A stretch of DNA of 64,000 nucleotides from Marinicella meishanensis. GTDB taxonomy: Bacteria; Pseudomonadota; Gammaproteobacteria; Xanthomonadales; Marinicellaceae. Position 1 is the stretch's first letter, and each line of letters starts with the position of its first letter. Positions 43,971 through 53,549 of this stretch are shown piece after piece. Position numbers and translations under genes: made by a program. The stretch covers positions 62,001-126,000 of the forward strand of contig NZ_JAIOUV010000009.1 in the NCBI RefSeq assembly GCF_019931145.1, given 5' to 3'. Under the pieces are notes generated by a model. That model ran no database searches. It saw only the letters and a list, made by a program, of their open reading frames with translations, and had not been told where the DNA came from.

Positions 43971-44767
43971 TTGAACATCCTCTTAACCATTTTCAGTTTT
44001 TGCTTGAAGAAATAATTGGGGAACCAACGAGCCACCCGCCACTGCCAGCGGGTTTGGCTGTCACACAACACCATGAAGCGACGCTGTTTGACGGCCGCCA
44101 ATGTCATGTTGGCAACGTCCTCAGCTGTGTAATTGGAGTTGTCCATCCAACGGTTGATTTGATTCCTGACTTTGTCATTGGCATCGTGCATGGAGGCAAC
44201 CAAATTGGTTTTGAAAAATGCCGGACACACCACCGTCACATGGATGCCGTCCTGCGCCACTTCACCACGCAAGGATTCGCTCAAGGCCAACACCCCGGCC
44301 TTGGCCACATTGTAGGAGGCCACGCCGGGTGCCAAAGCGATGGCAGCAAAGGAGGCCACATTGACAATCGCCGCTTGGGGGCTTTGGGCCAATTCAGGAA
44401 TGAAGGCTTGACAGCCACGCACCACACCCATCACATTGATCTGCCATTGACGTTGCCACTGGGCTTCGGTGGCTTCCATCACCGTGCCTTGGGCGCCCAC
44501 CCCGGCGTTGTTGACCAGCACGTCCACTTGCCCGAAATGGGCCAGCACCTGATTTTTTAACTCAATCAAGGCACTTTCGTGGCCCACATCAGAATGAAAA
44601 TAGGCCGCATCAACACCCAGATCCTTGAGGGCAGCGACCGTGTCTTGCCCCGCTTGGTCTTGCACATCAACCACCGCGATGTCGTATTGTTCTTTGGCGG
44701 CGACCATGGCGATGGCCTGCCCCAAGCCACTGGCCGCACCAGTGATTACCATGACTTTTTTGTTCAT
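43967..44767 (-). CDS. Short-chain dehydrogenase/reductase (SDR)
   Basis: A 266-aa classical SDR: TGAASGLGQ (9-17) for cofactor binding, VDVQDQAG with an acidic residue suggesting NAD preference, NNAGVGAQGTV, and the catalytic SYNVAKAGVLALSES (Y-x3-K). The start at 44767 gives the usual MNKKVMVITGAASGLG; an upstream ATG would add 24 unlike residues. A hydrophobic/basic C-tail (WRVARWFPNYFFKQKLKMVKRMFK) suggests membrane association. Pairs with the saccharopine-dehydrogenase-like gene by ATGA overlap. Substrate unknown, probably a lipid. Confidence 0.85.
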   Translation of the reverse strand: MNKKVMVITGAASGLGQAIAMVAAKEQYDIAVVDVQDQAGQDTVAALKDLGVDAAYFHSDVGHESALIELKNQVLAHFGQVDVLVNNAGVGAQGTVMEATEAQWQRQWQINVMGVVRGCQAFIPELAQSPQAAIVNVASFAAIALAPGVASYNVAKAGVLALSESLRGEVAQDGIHVTVVCPAFFKTNLVASMHDANDKVRNQINRWMDNSNYTAEDVANMTLAAVKQRRFMVLCDSQTRWQWRVARWFPNYFFKQKLKMVKRMFK

Positions 44768-44869
44768 GCGCGCATCATAGCAAAAAAAGCGAACATCTGC
44801 TCGATTTTTGTTATAATCATGGTCGTTGTGAGAAACCAATTGCCCACAAATCCCGCCCCTGGCTGGGCA

Positions 44870-44899
44870 TTACCCCGTTACACGCCATCTGTGTATAAT
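44870..44899 (+). promoter_or_regulatory. Predicted promoter of the acyl-CoA dehydrogenase operon
   Basis: TTACCC (44870-44875), 18 bp, TATAAT (44894-44899). It lies 76 bp before the chosen start of the dehydrogenase and overlaps an earlier in-frame ATG. Confidence 0.5.
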
Positions 44900-44975
44900 G
44901 TGTGGCGCTGAAATGACCCAAGACCATAAAAAACAACCAGCCGGTCATGCAGATTTCCATCAAAAAAAGAGGAAC

Positions 44976-46157
44976 ATGAGCCAAGATCAATTTGCCAACA
45001 TGTTGCAACGCATTGCAACCATCATGCGCGAGCGAGTGATGCCACAAGAACCCTTGTTGTTGACTCAACAATGGGAGCCGCTGTTCACTGCACTCGACGC
45101 CATCCGTGACCTCGTCAAACAACAGGGTCTGTGGGCCCCCAACTTGCCGGCCTCGGTTGGTGGCATGTCACTGAGCACCCAACAATTGGGCCAGATTTCT
45201 GAAGTCACCGGTCAGTCCCCGCTCGGCCACTACTGTTTTGGCTGCCAGGCCCCGGATGCCGGCAATGCCGAGTTGCTGCATTTGTATGCCAATGACTTCA
45301 TCAAAGAACAGTTCTTGCTGCCCTTGGCTCAAGGTGACATCCGCAGTTGTTTTGCCATGACCGAACCGCACACCGCTGGTTCCAACCCCACCCTGCTGGA
45401 CACCACCGCTGAGTTGATCGATGACCACTGGGTGATCAATGGCCGCAAATGGTTCACCACCGCCGCCGATGGCGCCGCCTTCACCATTGTCATGGCGGTG
45501 ACCGATCCCGAGGCGCCCAAACACGGCCGCGCCAGCATGATCATTGTGCCGCTGGACAATCCTGGATACCAAAACCTGCGCAACATCCCGGTGATGGGCC
45601 ACAGTGGCTCGGGCTATTATTCTCACAGTGAGGTGTCCTTCCACCAATGCCGGGTCCCGGCCAACCACCTGATTGGACAACGCGGTGCTGGCTTTAAAAT
45701 GGCCCAACAGCGTTTGGGGCCAGGCCGCATCCAACACTGCATGCGTTGGATTGGCATCGCCAAACGCTGTTTTGAATTGATGTGTGCACACGTCAAAACC
45801 CGCCAAATCACGCCCACCAGCACCTTGGCAGACCAGGCATTGATCCAAAGCAAGATCGCCGAGTCGTTCGCCGCCATGAACGCCTCCCGCGCACTGGTGA
45901 TGGAAACCGCCCGCATCGTCGATGAACAAGGCTTTGATGCCGCCAAGCACCACATTTCAATGATCAAATTTGAATGCGCCAACATGCTGCAAACGGTGAT
46001 GGACAATGCCTTGCAATCGATGGGTGCCCTGGGCATGACCGATGACAGCATCGTGGCCTTTTATTACCGCGAAGAGCGGGCCGCCCGCATTTATGACGGT
46101 CCCGATGAGGTGCACAAGTTGTCACTGGCCAAGAGTTTGCTTAAAGCCCAACCATGA
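44976..46157 (+). CDS. Acyl-CoA dehydrogenase family protein
   Basis: A 393-aa FAD enzyme of the large ACAD10/11-like type, introducing a double bond into an acyl-CoA. Motifs: CFAMTEPHTAGSNPT (FAD/substrate region), NGRKWFTTAADGA, GHSGSGYYSHSEVSF, GPGRIQHCMRWIGIAKRCFELM and the late REERAARIYDGPDEVHKLSLAKSL. The start at 44976 follows AGAGGA and gives MSQDQFANM; earlier ATGs fall on the promoter. First gene of a five-gene operon; it overlaps the TetR gene by ATGA. Confidence 0.88.
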   Translation: MSQDQFANMLQRIATIMRERVMPQEPLLLTQQWEPLFTALDAIRDLVKQQGLWAPNLPASVGGMSLSTQQLGQISEVTGQSPLGHYCFGCQAPDAGNAELLHLYANDFIKEQFLLPLAQGDIRSCFAMTEPHTAGSNPTLLDTTAELIDDHWVINGRKWFTTAADGAAFTIVMAVTDPEAPKHGRASMIIVPLDNPGYQNLRNIPVMGHSGSGYYSHSEVSFHQCRVPANHLIGQRGAGFKMAQQRLGPGRIQHCMRWIGIAKRCFELMCAHVKTRQITPTSTLADQALIQSKIAESFAAMNASRALVMETARIVDEQGFDAAKHHISMIKFECANMLQTVMDNALQSMGALGMTDDSIVAFYYREERAARIYDGPDEVHKLSLAKSLLKAQP

Positions 46158-46846
46158 ACCTCAGTCACGAGACATTCTTGGATGAATTCAGCGCCCTGAT
46201 TGGCGATGAGTGGTCTTGTTTGTTTGACCTGAACCACGAAAAACTGAATCTGAAAAACCGCAACATCGCCACCAAAAAATTCCAAACCATCATTGAGTCG
46301 GTGTTCAAACTGTCACAGTCCAAAGGCTTCAAAGCCATGACCATGCGCGATTTGAGTCAGGAAGCCGGCATCAGCATGGGCGGCTTGTACAAATACTTTG
46401 CCAACAAAAACCAAATTGCCGAAATGATCCACTCGGCGATGATTCACATGGCCGAAACCTGTTTGAAGATCAAGGAATACCGCCATCAAGACCCCGTATT
46501 TGAGTTGAATGAATTGTTGGCCCGCCACATTTACCTCAGTGAACGCCTGAAAAAATGGTTCTATTTTGTGTTCATGGAATGCAAAAGCCTGGACCGGGAT
46601 TTGATGGACACCATCATTGCTTCCGAACAATTCATGGAAACGGCCATTCTGGAGCGCATCCTGGACGCCAATCAACAAGGCTTGAGCCAATGCACCAACC
46701 CGGATTTTGTGTCGGCCATGCTCAAGGTGATGCTGCAGGAATGGTACCTGAAATCCTGGAAATACCAGGAAAAGAACATCAATGCCGACCAATACGTGGC
46801 CAATTTGTTGCTGGCCGTTTACCAACTGATTCAAGTCAAATCATGA
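46154..46846 (+). CDS. TetR-family transcriptional regulator
   Basis: A 230-aa regulator with a 40-residue N-terminal lead, then the helix-turn-helix (IIESVFKLSQSKGFKAMTMRDLSQEAGISMGGLYKYFANKNQIAEMI, about 44-90) and a helical effector domain. Embedded inside the operon and overlapping both neighbours by ATGA, which suggests autoregulation of the acyl-CoA dehydrogenase genes. The effector is probably an acyl-CoA (inference). Confidence 0.88.
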   Translation: MNLSHETFLDEFSALIGDEWSCLFDLNHEKLNLKNRNIATKKFQTIIESVFKLSQSKGFKAMTMRDLSQEAGISMGGLYKYFANKNQIAEMIHSAMIHMAETCLKIKEYRHQDPVFELNELLARHIYLSERLKKWFYFVFMECKSLDRDLMDTIIASEQFMETAILERILDANQQGLSQCTNPDFVSAMLKVMLQEWYLKSWKYQEKNINADQYVANLLLAVYQLIQVKS

Positions 46847-47844
46847 ACCCAGAACAACAAGCCCAGATCGCCACTTACCTGCAAAGCCAGCTACCGGTGA
46901 CCGGCGAACTGGCCTTTAAAGCCTTCAAAGGCGGCGCCTCCAACCTGACCTACTCGGTCACCGACGATGCCCATGAGTGGATTTTGCGCACCTCGCCACC
47001 CGGCACCAAGGCCCAAGGCGCGCACAACATGCAGCGCGAGCATGATTTGCTGAAACACCTGCACCCCGGCTTTCCCTTGTGCCCCGAAGTGGTGCTGCTG
47101 TGTCAGGATCCAGCGGTATTCGACCGCGATTTTTACCTGATGAAACCGATCCACGGCCTCATCATCCGCCAACAATTACCCGACGTCTATCAAGGCGCTG
47201 ACTTGGGTGATTTGTGTGAAGAGTTGATCGGTGTGCACCACCGCTTACACCAAGCACCGATTGCCGCCTTACAGCACCTGAACAAAGGCCAAGGCTACAT
47301 TGAGCGGCAAATCAGCGGCTGGATTCACCGCTACCAACAAGTGGCCCCGGAAAAAGATTTGGCGCCGCCAGTGATGCAGTGGTTGCGTCAGCACCAACCC
47401 GCTGACCAACGTTCATACACCCTGATCCACAATGACTACAAATTCGACAATGTGGTGTTCGATCCCTTGGACCAAGCCAGCATCATTGGGGTGTTGGATT
47501 GGGAATTGACCACCATCGGTGATCCGCTGATGGATTTGGGCTGTTCCCTGGCCTACTGGATCGAAGCCGGTGATTCGGATCACCTCAAACAAATGAGCAT
47601 GATGCCAACCCATCTGCCAGGCATGTGGACCCGCGATCAAGTGGTGCAACACTACGCCACCATCAGTGGCCAGCCGATTGATGACTACCGCTATTATTAT
47701 GTCTATGGGCTGTTTCGCCTGGCGGTGATCGTACAACAGATTTTTTACCGCTATGAGCGCGGCCAGACCGACAACCCAGCCTTCAAACCCTTGGGCCTGG
47801 TGCGGGATCTGATGCTGCAACAAGCCCTGCAACAAATTGCATAA
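46843..47844 (+). CDS. Phosphotransferase (APH/ACAD10-type kinase fold)
   Basis: A 333-aa aminoglycoside-phosphotransferase-fold kinase of the type linked to acyl-CoA dehydrogenases (ACAD10/11), where it phosphorylates a 4-hydroxyacyl-CoA before elimination. Motifs: FKGGASNLTYSVTDDAHEWILRTSPPG (N-lobe, like FxGGxSN), LIHNDYKFDNVVFDP (catalytic HxD/HND loop) and GVLDWELTTIGDPLMDLG (metal-binding DW..GDP). The ATG at 46843 overlaps the TetR stop (ATGA); the longer upstream reading frame lies inside that gene and is not real. Confidence 0.88.
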   Translation: MNPEQQAQIATYLQSQLPVTGELAFKAFKGGASNLTYSVTDDAHEWILRTSPPGTKAQGAHNMQREHDLLKHLHPGFPLCPEVVLLCQDPAVFDRDFYLMKPIHGLIIRQQLPDVYQGADLGDLCEELIGVHHRLHQAPIAALQHLNKGQGYIERQISGWIHRYQQVAPEKDLAPPVMQWLRQHQPADQRSYTLIHNDYKFDNVVFDPLDQASIIGVLDWELTTIGDPLMDLGCSLAYWIEAGDSDHLKQMSMMPTHLPGMWTRDQVVQHYATISGQPIDDYRYYYVYGLFRLAVIVQQIFYRYERGQTDNPAFKPLGLVRDLMLQQALQQIA

Positions 47845-47874
47845 ACAACCCAGCCCCAAAACACAGAGGAAACC

Positions 47875-48627
47875 ATGAGTCAATTCAACCAGCAAGTCGT
47901 TCTCATCACCGGCGCCAGTCGCGGCATCGGTGAAGCCATTGCCCACCAATTCGCTGAGCAAGGCGCCCATGTGGTGGTCAGCTCACGCTCGCAGGAAGGC
48001 ATCGATGCGGTGGCCACTGCGATCCGTGCCAACGGCGGTCAAGCCACGGCCATCACCTGCCACAACGGCGAACGCGAATCACGCGAACAATTGATCGATC
48101 AAGTCGTGCAACAATTGGGCCGCATTGATGTGTTGATCAACAACGCCGCGGCCAACCCCTATTTTGGCAACGTCCTGGACATGGGCTATGCCGCCATGGA
48201 AAAAACCATTGAAGTCAACATCGAGGGTTATTTTCACATGAGTCAATTGGCCGGCCGGGTGATGCGCGAGCAAAAATCCGGCGTCATCATCAACACCGCC
48301 TCAGTCAACGGCCGGGTCAGTGGTTTCAACCAATCGCTCTACTCGGCGTCCAAAGCCGCGATCATCTCCATGACCGAAAGCTTTGCCAAAGAATGCGCCG
48401 CCTTCGGCATCCGGGTCAATGCCGTGTTGCCCGGTTTGACCGACACCAAGTTCGCCTCAGCCCTGACCCAAAACGAAGCCATGCTGAAAATGATCCTGCC
48501 ACAAATTCCCTTGGGCCGCATGGCCCAACCCGAAGAAATGGCCCCAGCGTATCTGTTTCTGGCCTCAAAGGCGGCTGCTTACATCACCGGTGTGAGTTTG
48601 CCCATCGATGGCGGGTATTTGGCATGA
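47875..48627 (+). CDS. Short-chain dehydrogenase/reductase (SDR)
   Basis: A 250-aa classical SDR: TGASRGIGEAIA (12-23), NNAAANPYFG, catalytic Ser in NTASVNG and Tyr/Lys in LYSASKAAIISM, and the end YLFLASKAAAYITGVSLPIDGGYLA typical of FabG-like enzymes. AGAGGA precedes the ATG. It follows the kinase and overlaps the next gene by ATGA. In ACAD/kinase operons such SDRs act on hydroxyacyl substrates. Confidence 0.9.
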   Translation: MSQFNQQVVLITGASRGIGEAIAHQFAEQGAHVVVSSRSQEGIDAVATAIRANGGQATAITCHNGERESREQLIDQVVQQLGRIDVLINNAAANPYFGNVLDMGYAAMEKTIEVNIEGYFHMSQLAGRVMREQKSGVIINTASVNGRVSGFNQSLYSASKAAIISMTESFAKECAAFGIRVNAVLPGLTDTKFASALTQNEAMLKMILPQIPLGRMAQPEEMAPAYLFLASKAAAYITGVSLPIDGGYLA

Positions 48628-49040
48628 ATCACGATCCGGCATCAGGGCCCATCCACCAAGCCATCACCGGGTGGCACCACGTGTTGCAACAAGGCGATCT
48701 GGAGGCATTGAATGCTTTGTTGGCCAATGAGGTGGTGTTCCATTCACCCGTGCTGCACACCCCGCAGGCCGGCAAGCCCTTGACCAAAATGTATTTGGCC
48801 GCCGCCTTTCAAGTGTTGGTGCCCAATGGTTTCAAATACCTGCGTGAGGTGTTGTCAGGTCACCAGGCTGCCCTGGAATTCCAAGCCCAAATCGACGGCA
48901 CCGTGATCAATGGTGTGGATTTGATCGAGTGCAACGAGCAAGGCCAGATCACCGATTTCAAGGTCATGCTGCGCCCCTTGAAAGCCTTGCAGCTGGTACA
49001 ACAAAAAATGCATGAAATGCTGCAAGCAGGCCATGCTTGA
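48624..49040 (+). CDS. NTF2-like / SnoaL-like small protein
   Basis: A 138-aa protein with the cone-shaped NTF2-like fold pattern (HHVLQQGDLEALNALLANEVVFHSPV, LEFQAQIDGTVINGVDLIECNEQGQITDFKVMLRPLKAL). Such proteins are isomerases, hydratases or binding proteins; the exact role is not clear. The ATG at 48624 overlaps the SDR stop; the longer reading frame starting within the SDR gene is not real. Last gene of the acyl-CoA dehydrogenase operon. Confidence 0.8.
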   Translation: MNHDPASGPIHQAITGWHHVLQQGDLEALNALLANEVVFHSPVLHTPQAGKPLTKMYLAAAFQVLVPNGFKYLREVLSGHQAALEFQAQIDGTVINGVDLIECNEQGQITDFKVMLRPLKALQLVQQKMHEMLQAGHA

Positions 49041-49119
49041 ATCACTTGTTCACAATTTGCCCTGCACGAGTGGTCCTCACTTGCTAAAATGATTGCATCA
49101 TTCAATGTGGAGGAACACC

Positions 49120-50364
49120 ATGAAACAATACCTGGTTTGGATCACTGTGCTGCTGACAGCAGCCATTGGGCCAGTTCACAGCCAAACATCAGCGGCCGAA
49201 GAACTGGAGCAACTGTCCACGGAAAATAATTCCACCGAAGAACAATACAACCAAAGCAAACAGCAAAAATCCATGGGCCAGAAAAATTATGGTCAGGGTG
49301 ACCGCTTTGTTTGTGAATCATACCGCGGTGGGCGACAACATTGTCGGGCCGATACCTCAGGCGGGGTGCGTTTGGTGCGACAAATGGGCTACAACAGCTG
49401 CCAAGGCAACTGGGGCTACGATTATTATGGGGTGTGGGTGACCAACGGTTGTCGCGCTGAATTCCAGATCGACCGGTACCAAAATCACTATGGCACCACC
49501 GAACACATCATCCGCTGTGAGTCTTACAGCTACCGACGCCAAACCTGCGCCCGCAACCTCAATGGCGCTGAAGTGTCCTTGATCCACCAACTGAGTCACC
49601 GCAGCTGCCGCGGCAACTGGGGTTACAACCAGAATGAAGTCTGGGTGTCCAATGGCTGCAAAGCCGACTTCCTGGTGGTCAGCGGTGGTTTCAATGACCC
49701 GTACAATCCAGGTTATGGCGATGGCTTGGTCGAGTGTCGCTCCCAAGGTACTTACATCGAACATTGTCAGGTTCCCGATTTGCAAAGCGTGGAGTTGGTG
49801 CAAGAAATGGGTGGCCTCTTTGGCGACCGTTGTCGCGGCAACTGGGGCTATTCCAGCCACGGTTTGTGGGTGCGCAATGGCTGTCATGCCCAATTCAGGG
49901 TGGTCGAATACCAAGGCAACGCCAACAGCGGTCCAGGGTACAACGAACCCAGGGGACAAGAAGTGGTCTGTGAATCCAATTTTGGCCAGGTCCACACCTG
50001 TCAGGCCGCCACCGCCGGTGGGGTGGAATTCGTGCAGAACCTGTCCAACACTTCATGTCAGAATCGCTGGGGTTATGACCAAAGCGGCATCTGGGTGAAA
50101 GACGGCTGTCGGGCCCGCTTCATGACTTATCCAGGTCAAGTGGGCAGTCAAGCCCCGCCGGTGAGTGAAAGCTTTGAAATCAAATGCAAATCTCGCCGCA
50201 ATGAGCTGAAAATTTGCGACACCCGTGGCCCGTTCCGAGAAGTCAAATTCAAACGCGAAATCAGCAAGGGCAAATACCCATGCGAGGGCAACTGGGGCGT
50301 CAATCAAAACGGTGAGCTGTACGTCACCAACAACTGCTACGCCGAATTCAAAGTGTTCAAATAG
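49120..50364 (+). CDS. Exported repeat protein with five DUF3011 units
   Basis: A 414-aa secreted protein: signal peptide (1-22, MKQYLVWITVLLTAAIGPVHS), a Gln/Asn-rich segment (about 25-55), then five similar Cys-containing units of about 60-75 residues. Each reads roughly C-x-S-x5-R-x3-C, V-x-L-V-x2-M or L, then SCxGNWGY-x5-VWVxNGCxAxF. The units start near residues 60, 127, 200, 284 and 355. The Cys are in disulfide-capable pairs. DUF3011 function is unknown; a carbohydrate- or surface-binding role is possible. GGAGGA precedes the ATG. A strong terminator follows. Confidence 0.82.
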   Translation: MKQYLVWITVLLTAAIGPVHSQTSAAEELEQLSTENNSTEEQYNQSKQQKSMGQKNYGQGDRFVCESYRGGRQHCRADTSGGVRLVRQMGYNSCQGNWGYDYYGVWVTNGCRAEFQIDRYQNHYGTTEHIIRCESYSYRRQTCARNLNGAEVSLIHQLSHRSCRGNWGYNQNEVWVSNGCKADFLVVSGGFNDPYNPGYGDGLVECRSQGTYIEHCQVPDLQSVELVQEMGGLFGDRCRGNWGYSSHGLWVRNGCHAQFRVVEYQGNANSGPGYNEPRGQEVVCESNFGQVHTCQAATAGGVEFVQNLSNTSCQNRWGYDQSGIWVKDGCRARFMTYPGQVGSQAPPVSESFEIKCKSRRNELKICDTRGPFREVKFKREISKGKYPCEGNWGVNQNGELYVTNNCYAEFKVFK

Positions 50365-50376
50365 GCCGGCACAACG

Positions 50377-50425
50377 CCCACAAAAAAACCCAACAGACCA
50401 GGCGGTTGTTGGGTTTTTTTGTGGG
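50377..50425. terminator. Bidirectional terminator after the DUF3011 gene
   Basis: CCCACAAAAAAACCCAACA and TGTTGGGTTTTTTTGTGGG pair perfectly around an 11-nt loop. Confidence 0.93.
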
Positions 50426-50604
50426 TGAAGCCCAAGAGGAAGTGGCCTCACCCGCACCCGCAGCTGGGGTGGTCAGTGTAAAAAAGCGCCATCACCGATG
50501 TGTTCACTGGATAGATGCAATTTTTTGAGTCAGAGAACATATGTTGACCGCAACAACCGAGTCAAGGATTGCTGGCTGGTGGTGATGGCACAAGTTGGTC
50601 GAAC

Positions 50605-50644
50605 GTGCATGGACCCACTGATTGGAGAACTTCGGTCCATGCAC
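50605..50644. other. Hairpin downstream of the second TonB receptor
   Basis: GTGCATGGACC and GGTCCATGCAC, perfect 11-bp arms with an 18-nt loop, 23 bp behind the receptor stop. It may protect or end the receptor mRNA; there is no T-tract. Confidence 0.45.
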
Positions 50645-50666
50645 CACAACCAATTCAAGCAAAACG

Positions 50667-53258
50667 TCAGAAAGTTTGCGTGTATCTGAAGTAAGTCACC
50701 CGCCCAAATCCATCATACAAATTGAAGTCGTAATTGCGCGAGCCGATGTTGCCACGACCAATGGGCGGGAACTTCTCTCCGGCATTGCGCACCCCCAAGG
50801 TGAATCGACCATCCCAATTGGCATGGTAATTCAACTGCAGATCGTGGGTGGTCCAGGACGGTGCCGAGGTGTTGTTGGCATCGGCATCCTGATCGCCAAT
50901 GTAATTGATGTTGTAAGCAAAGCTCCAATCTCCAATGGCATACTGATTGGACACCACCACCCGATTCTCGGGCACGCCGGGGGATTTGACCAACTCCCTG
51001 CCACCATCAACCGATTGGTCCAGCAAATGGCTCAATTGGATGTTGGTGGTCATGTTACCACCCCAAAATGCGTAGTTGAAACGGGCATTGACGTCCAATC
51101 CCGATGTTTCAACCAAACCTTGGTTACCAAAGCCAGAAAAACACTGGGTGATCGAACCATTGGGTGAGCGCTGGCAACTCAAGCCAGCGGGAATGGGATC
51201 ACCATTGATTTCGGCATTGATAATGAATTGCGCCGTGAAAGAACGGATGCGGTTGCTGATTTCGATGTTCCAATAGTCAAGGGTGAAGTTGAACCAATCC
51301 ACCGGTTCATAAGCCACACCCAGTGAAAACTGGTCGGAATCTTCCGGTTGCAGATTGGGGTTGGCTTGGATGATGTCATTGATTTGCAACGTACAAGTAG
51401 GGACCTGGCCTTGATTGACGCAGGATTGTGGGTCTCGCACTGAGGTGGCCGAGAATGAAGGCTTGGCGGTCAATACGGGTAAGGTTGGGGCCCGGAAGCC
51501 TTGGCCGTAGGAACCGCGCACGGTCAAATTATCCAATGGTTGCCAACGCACCGACAGCTTGGGTGAAAAATTATCGCCAAAATCTGAGTAGTCATCATAA
51601 CGACCGGCCAGGTTGAACTCCAAATTATCCAGCACCGGAAACAGGGCTTCAAAGAACAACGATGTCACGTCGCGATTGCCCGCGGCTGAATTACCCGAAG
51701 AACCGCCCACTTGGCCGGCCTCAGACTGCGGATCGTATTGATCCGAGTACTTCTCTTCTCGGTATTCGGCACCCAAATACATCGATGCCGGACCGCCATC
51801 CAAATCAAACAGGTCAAAGGCCACCGACCCAAACAACTCATCTTGGTCGTATTTTGATTCGCGGAAAATGGTGATCCGCATGGCATTCAAGACGCTGTCT
51901 GGGGCGTTGTATGGATTGGCCAGGTTGTAAGCACCGGACTCAATCAGGTTGACCGCGGCTGAGCGCAGCAGGTAGTTTTTGCCCACGGTGTCATCGCGGT
52001 TGTCGGTGTGCCGCAAGCCAAACTCCACTTCAGCCCGGCCGATTTGGCCAGTGGTGCCAATCAAGAAATCCAGCTGTTGTGAGGTCACTGTGCCATCCCG
52101 ATTACCCAAGGCATCAAAGCGGTGCCACCAATTCACGGCTTGCGGATCCAAGCCCAAGGAAGGGTCATACAAAGGTGAATTGGGGTTGGTAGGGTTGTTC
52201 GGGCTGTTGGCACTCAGCGGGGTCGAGAAAAATGACGAATCAGGCACCGGCGCATACCGACCAAATGATTCGGCTTGGGAAAACGTGGTGTTGGCCCACA
52301 ACACCCAGTTGGTATTGATTTCATGGGTCGCCTTGGCATAAAACGATTTGTTTTCGGTCGACGCTTCATTGGCCGACACCAAAGTGAAATCATAGGCACA
52401 TCGGGTGCCATTCAGGGAGTTGGCGTTTGGCGTGGTGAAAAATCCCGTGCCCGGAAAATCACAGCCAGCGCCATTGGCAAAAGAAGTCCAGTTGAAGTTG
52501 TCAAAACCGTCGGTGATGGTGGTGAAGCTGTTGCCATAAACCGAAGCACCAGGTACGTTCCATGGAAAATCTCTGGCGAAGACAATTTCTCGATCATTCC
52601 ATGACACCCCGGCCAACAAGCTGGAGCGATCGGCCGAGGCACCAAACACAATGGAGCCTTCTTCACGTTCACCACCGTTGGCAGGAATCGACACGTCAGC
52701 CGTACCCAGCATCAATTCTGCCCCTTGGTAATCTGAACGGGTGATGATGTTGATGACCCCGCCGATGGCATCTGAGCCGTAGACCGCTGAAGCGCCATCT
52801 GACAGCACTTCGATGCGCTCAATGGCGCCCATGGGCAAGGTGCTTAAATTTTGCGATGAACCGGTGGAAGGTGATTTCGGCAAGCGGCGGTTATCGATCA
52901 AAACCAGTGTTCTGGCTGAACCCAGGCCACGCAATGACACCGTGGCCTCACCTTGGGCGGAACTGCCCGATTGGGGTCGGAATGAACCCGAACTGTTGAA
53001 CGTTAAATTGCGGATGTAGTCGGCCGCATTGGACTCACCACTGAGTTCAATTTGTTCGCGGGTGATGACGGTGATTGGCAAAGCCCCTTCCACATCTGAG
53101 CGTTTGATGCGTGAACCGGTCACCGTGATTTTACCTTGCTCTTCGACGTTTTCGTCGGACTCATCTTGGGCCCACAACGCCGGACTGTAGACACCGGTCG
53201 TCACCACACCCAGTATCAATGAGCGGCGTATGGCTTCAGTCAAAAAGTTCTGTTTCAT
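50667..53258 (-). CDS. TonB-dependent receptor, substrate unknown
   Basis: An 863-aa outer-membrane receptor with a signal peptide (1-30, LILGVVTTGVYSPALWA), a plug domain (about 45-185: ITVTGSRIKRSDVEGALPITVITREQI, VSLRGLGSARTLVLIDNRRL, IERIEVLSDGASAVYGSDAIGGVINI) and a barrel ending YFRYTQTF. The plug pattern GSRIKR with RTLVLIDNRR is of the oar/BtuB-like group often used for peptides or oligosaccharides in marine bacteria; the cargo cannot be told. An AraC regulator lies upstream on the same strand. No fecR-type signalling extension is seen. Confidence 0.92.
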   Translation of the reverse strand: MKQNFLTEAIRRSLILGVVTTGVYSPALWAQDESDENVEEQGKITVTGSRIKRSDVEGALPITVITREQIELSGESNAADYIRNLTFNSSGSFRPQSGSSAQGEATVSLRGLGSARTLVLIDNRRLPKSPSTGSSQNLSTLPMGAIERIEVLSDGASAVYGSDAIGGVINIITRSDYQGAELMLGTADVSIPANGGEREEGSIVFGASADRSSLLAGVSWNDREIVFARDFPWNVPGASVYGNSFTTITDGFDNFNWTSFANGAGCDFPGTGFFTTPNANSLNGTRCAYDFTLVSANEASTENKSFYAKATHEINTNWVLWANTTFSQAESFGRYAPVPDSSFFSTPLSANSPNNPTNPNSPLYDPSLGLDPQAVNWWHRFDALGNRDGTVTSQQLDFLIGTTGQIGRAEVEFGLRHTDNRDDTVGKNYLLRSAAVNLIESGAYNLANPYNAPDSVLNAMRITIFRESKYDQDELFGSVAFDLFDLDGGPASMYLGAEYREEKYSDQYDPQSEAGQVGGSSGNSAAGNRDVTSLFFEALFPVLDNLEFNLAGRYDDYSDFGDNFSPKLSVRWQPLDNLTVRGSYGQGFRAPTLPVLTAKPSFSATSVRDPQSCVNQGQVPTCTLQINDIIQANPNLQPEDSDQFSLGVAYEPVDWFNFTLDYWNIEISNRIRSFTAQFIINAEINGDPIPAGLSCQRSPNGSITQCFSGFGNQGLVETSGLDVNARFNYAFWGGNMTTNIQLSHLLDQSVDGGRELVKSPGVPENRVVVSNQYAIGDWSFAYNINYIGDQDADANNTSAPSWTTHDLQLNYHANWDGRFTLGVRNAGEKFPPIGRGNIGSRNYDFNLYDGFGRVTYFRYTQTF

Positions 53259-53549
53259 TCAATTCTCCAAAGTTAAATAATGCCAAAGACTGGTCGGTCA
53301 AAAGGGTGGAGGTTGAGACGTCTTAACCAACTTTTAACTTTTCAGTCGCTAGTCGCCATTAAATAACAATGAATGGGCCCTTGATAGTAAATTTCGATTA
53401 TCCATTTGAGCGCATCGACAAACCAGATAATGATCCATAAATCACTGATTTAGATGGTTTTTAATTCAACCCAATGAGTTAAAAAATGGCCCCGGTTAGG
53501 TCCACTTAGGGGCATGCGGATTGAAGCCGAAGGATGGGCCCTTAGGTGC

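Noticed and set aside
44898-44975. Earlier in-frame starts of the acyl-CoA dehydrogenase
   Set aside because: They overlap the -10 TATAAT or lack a ribosome-binding site; the ATG at 44976 follows AGAGGA.
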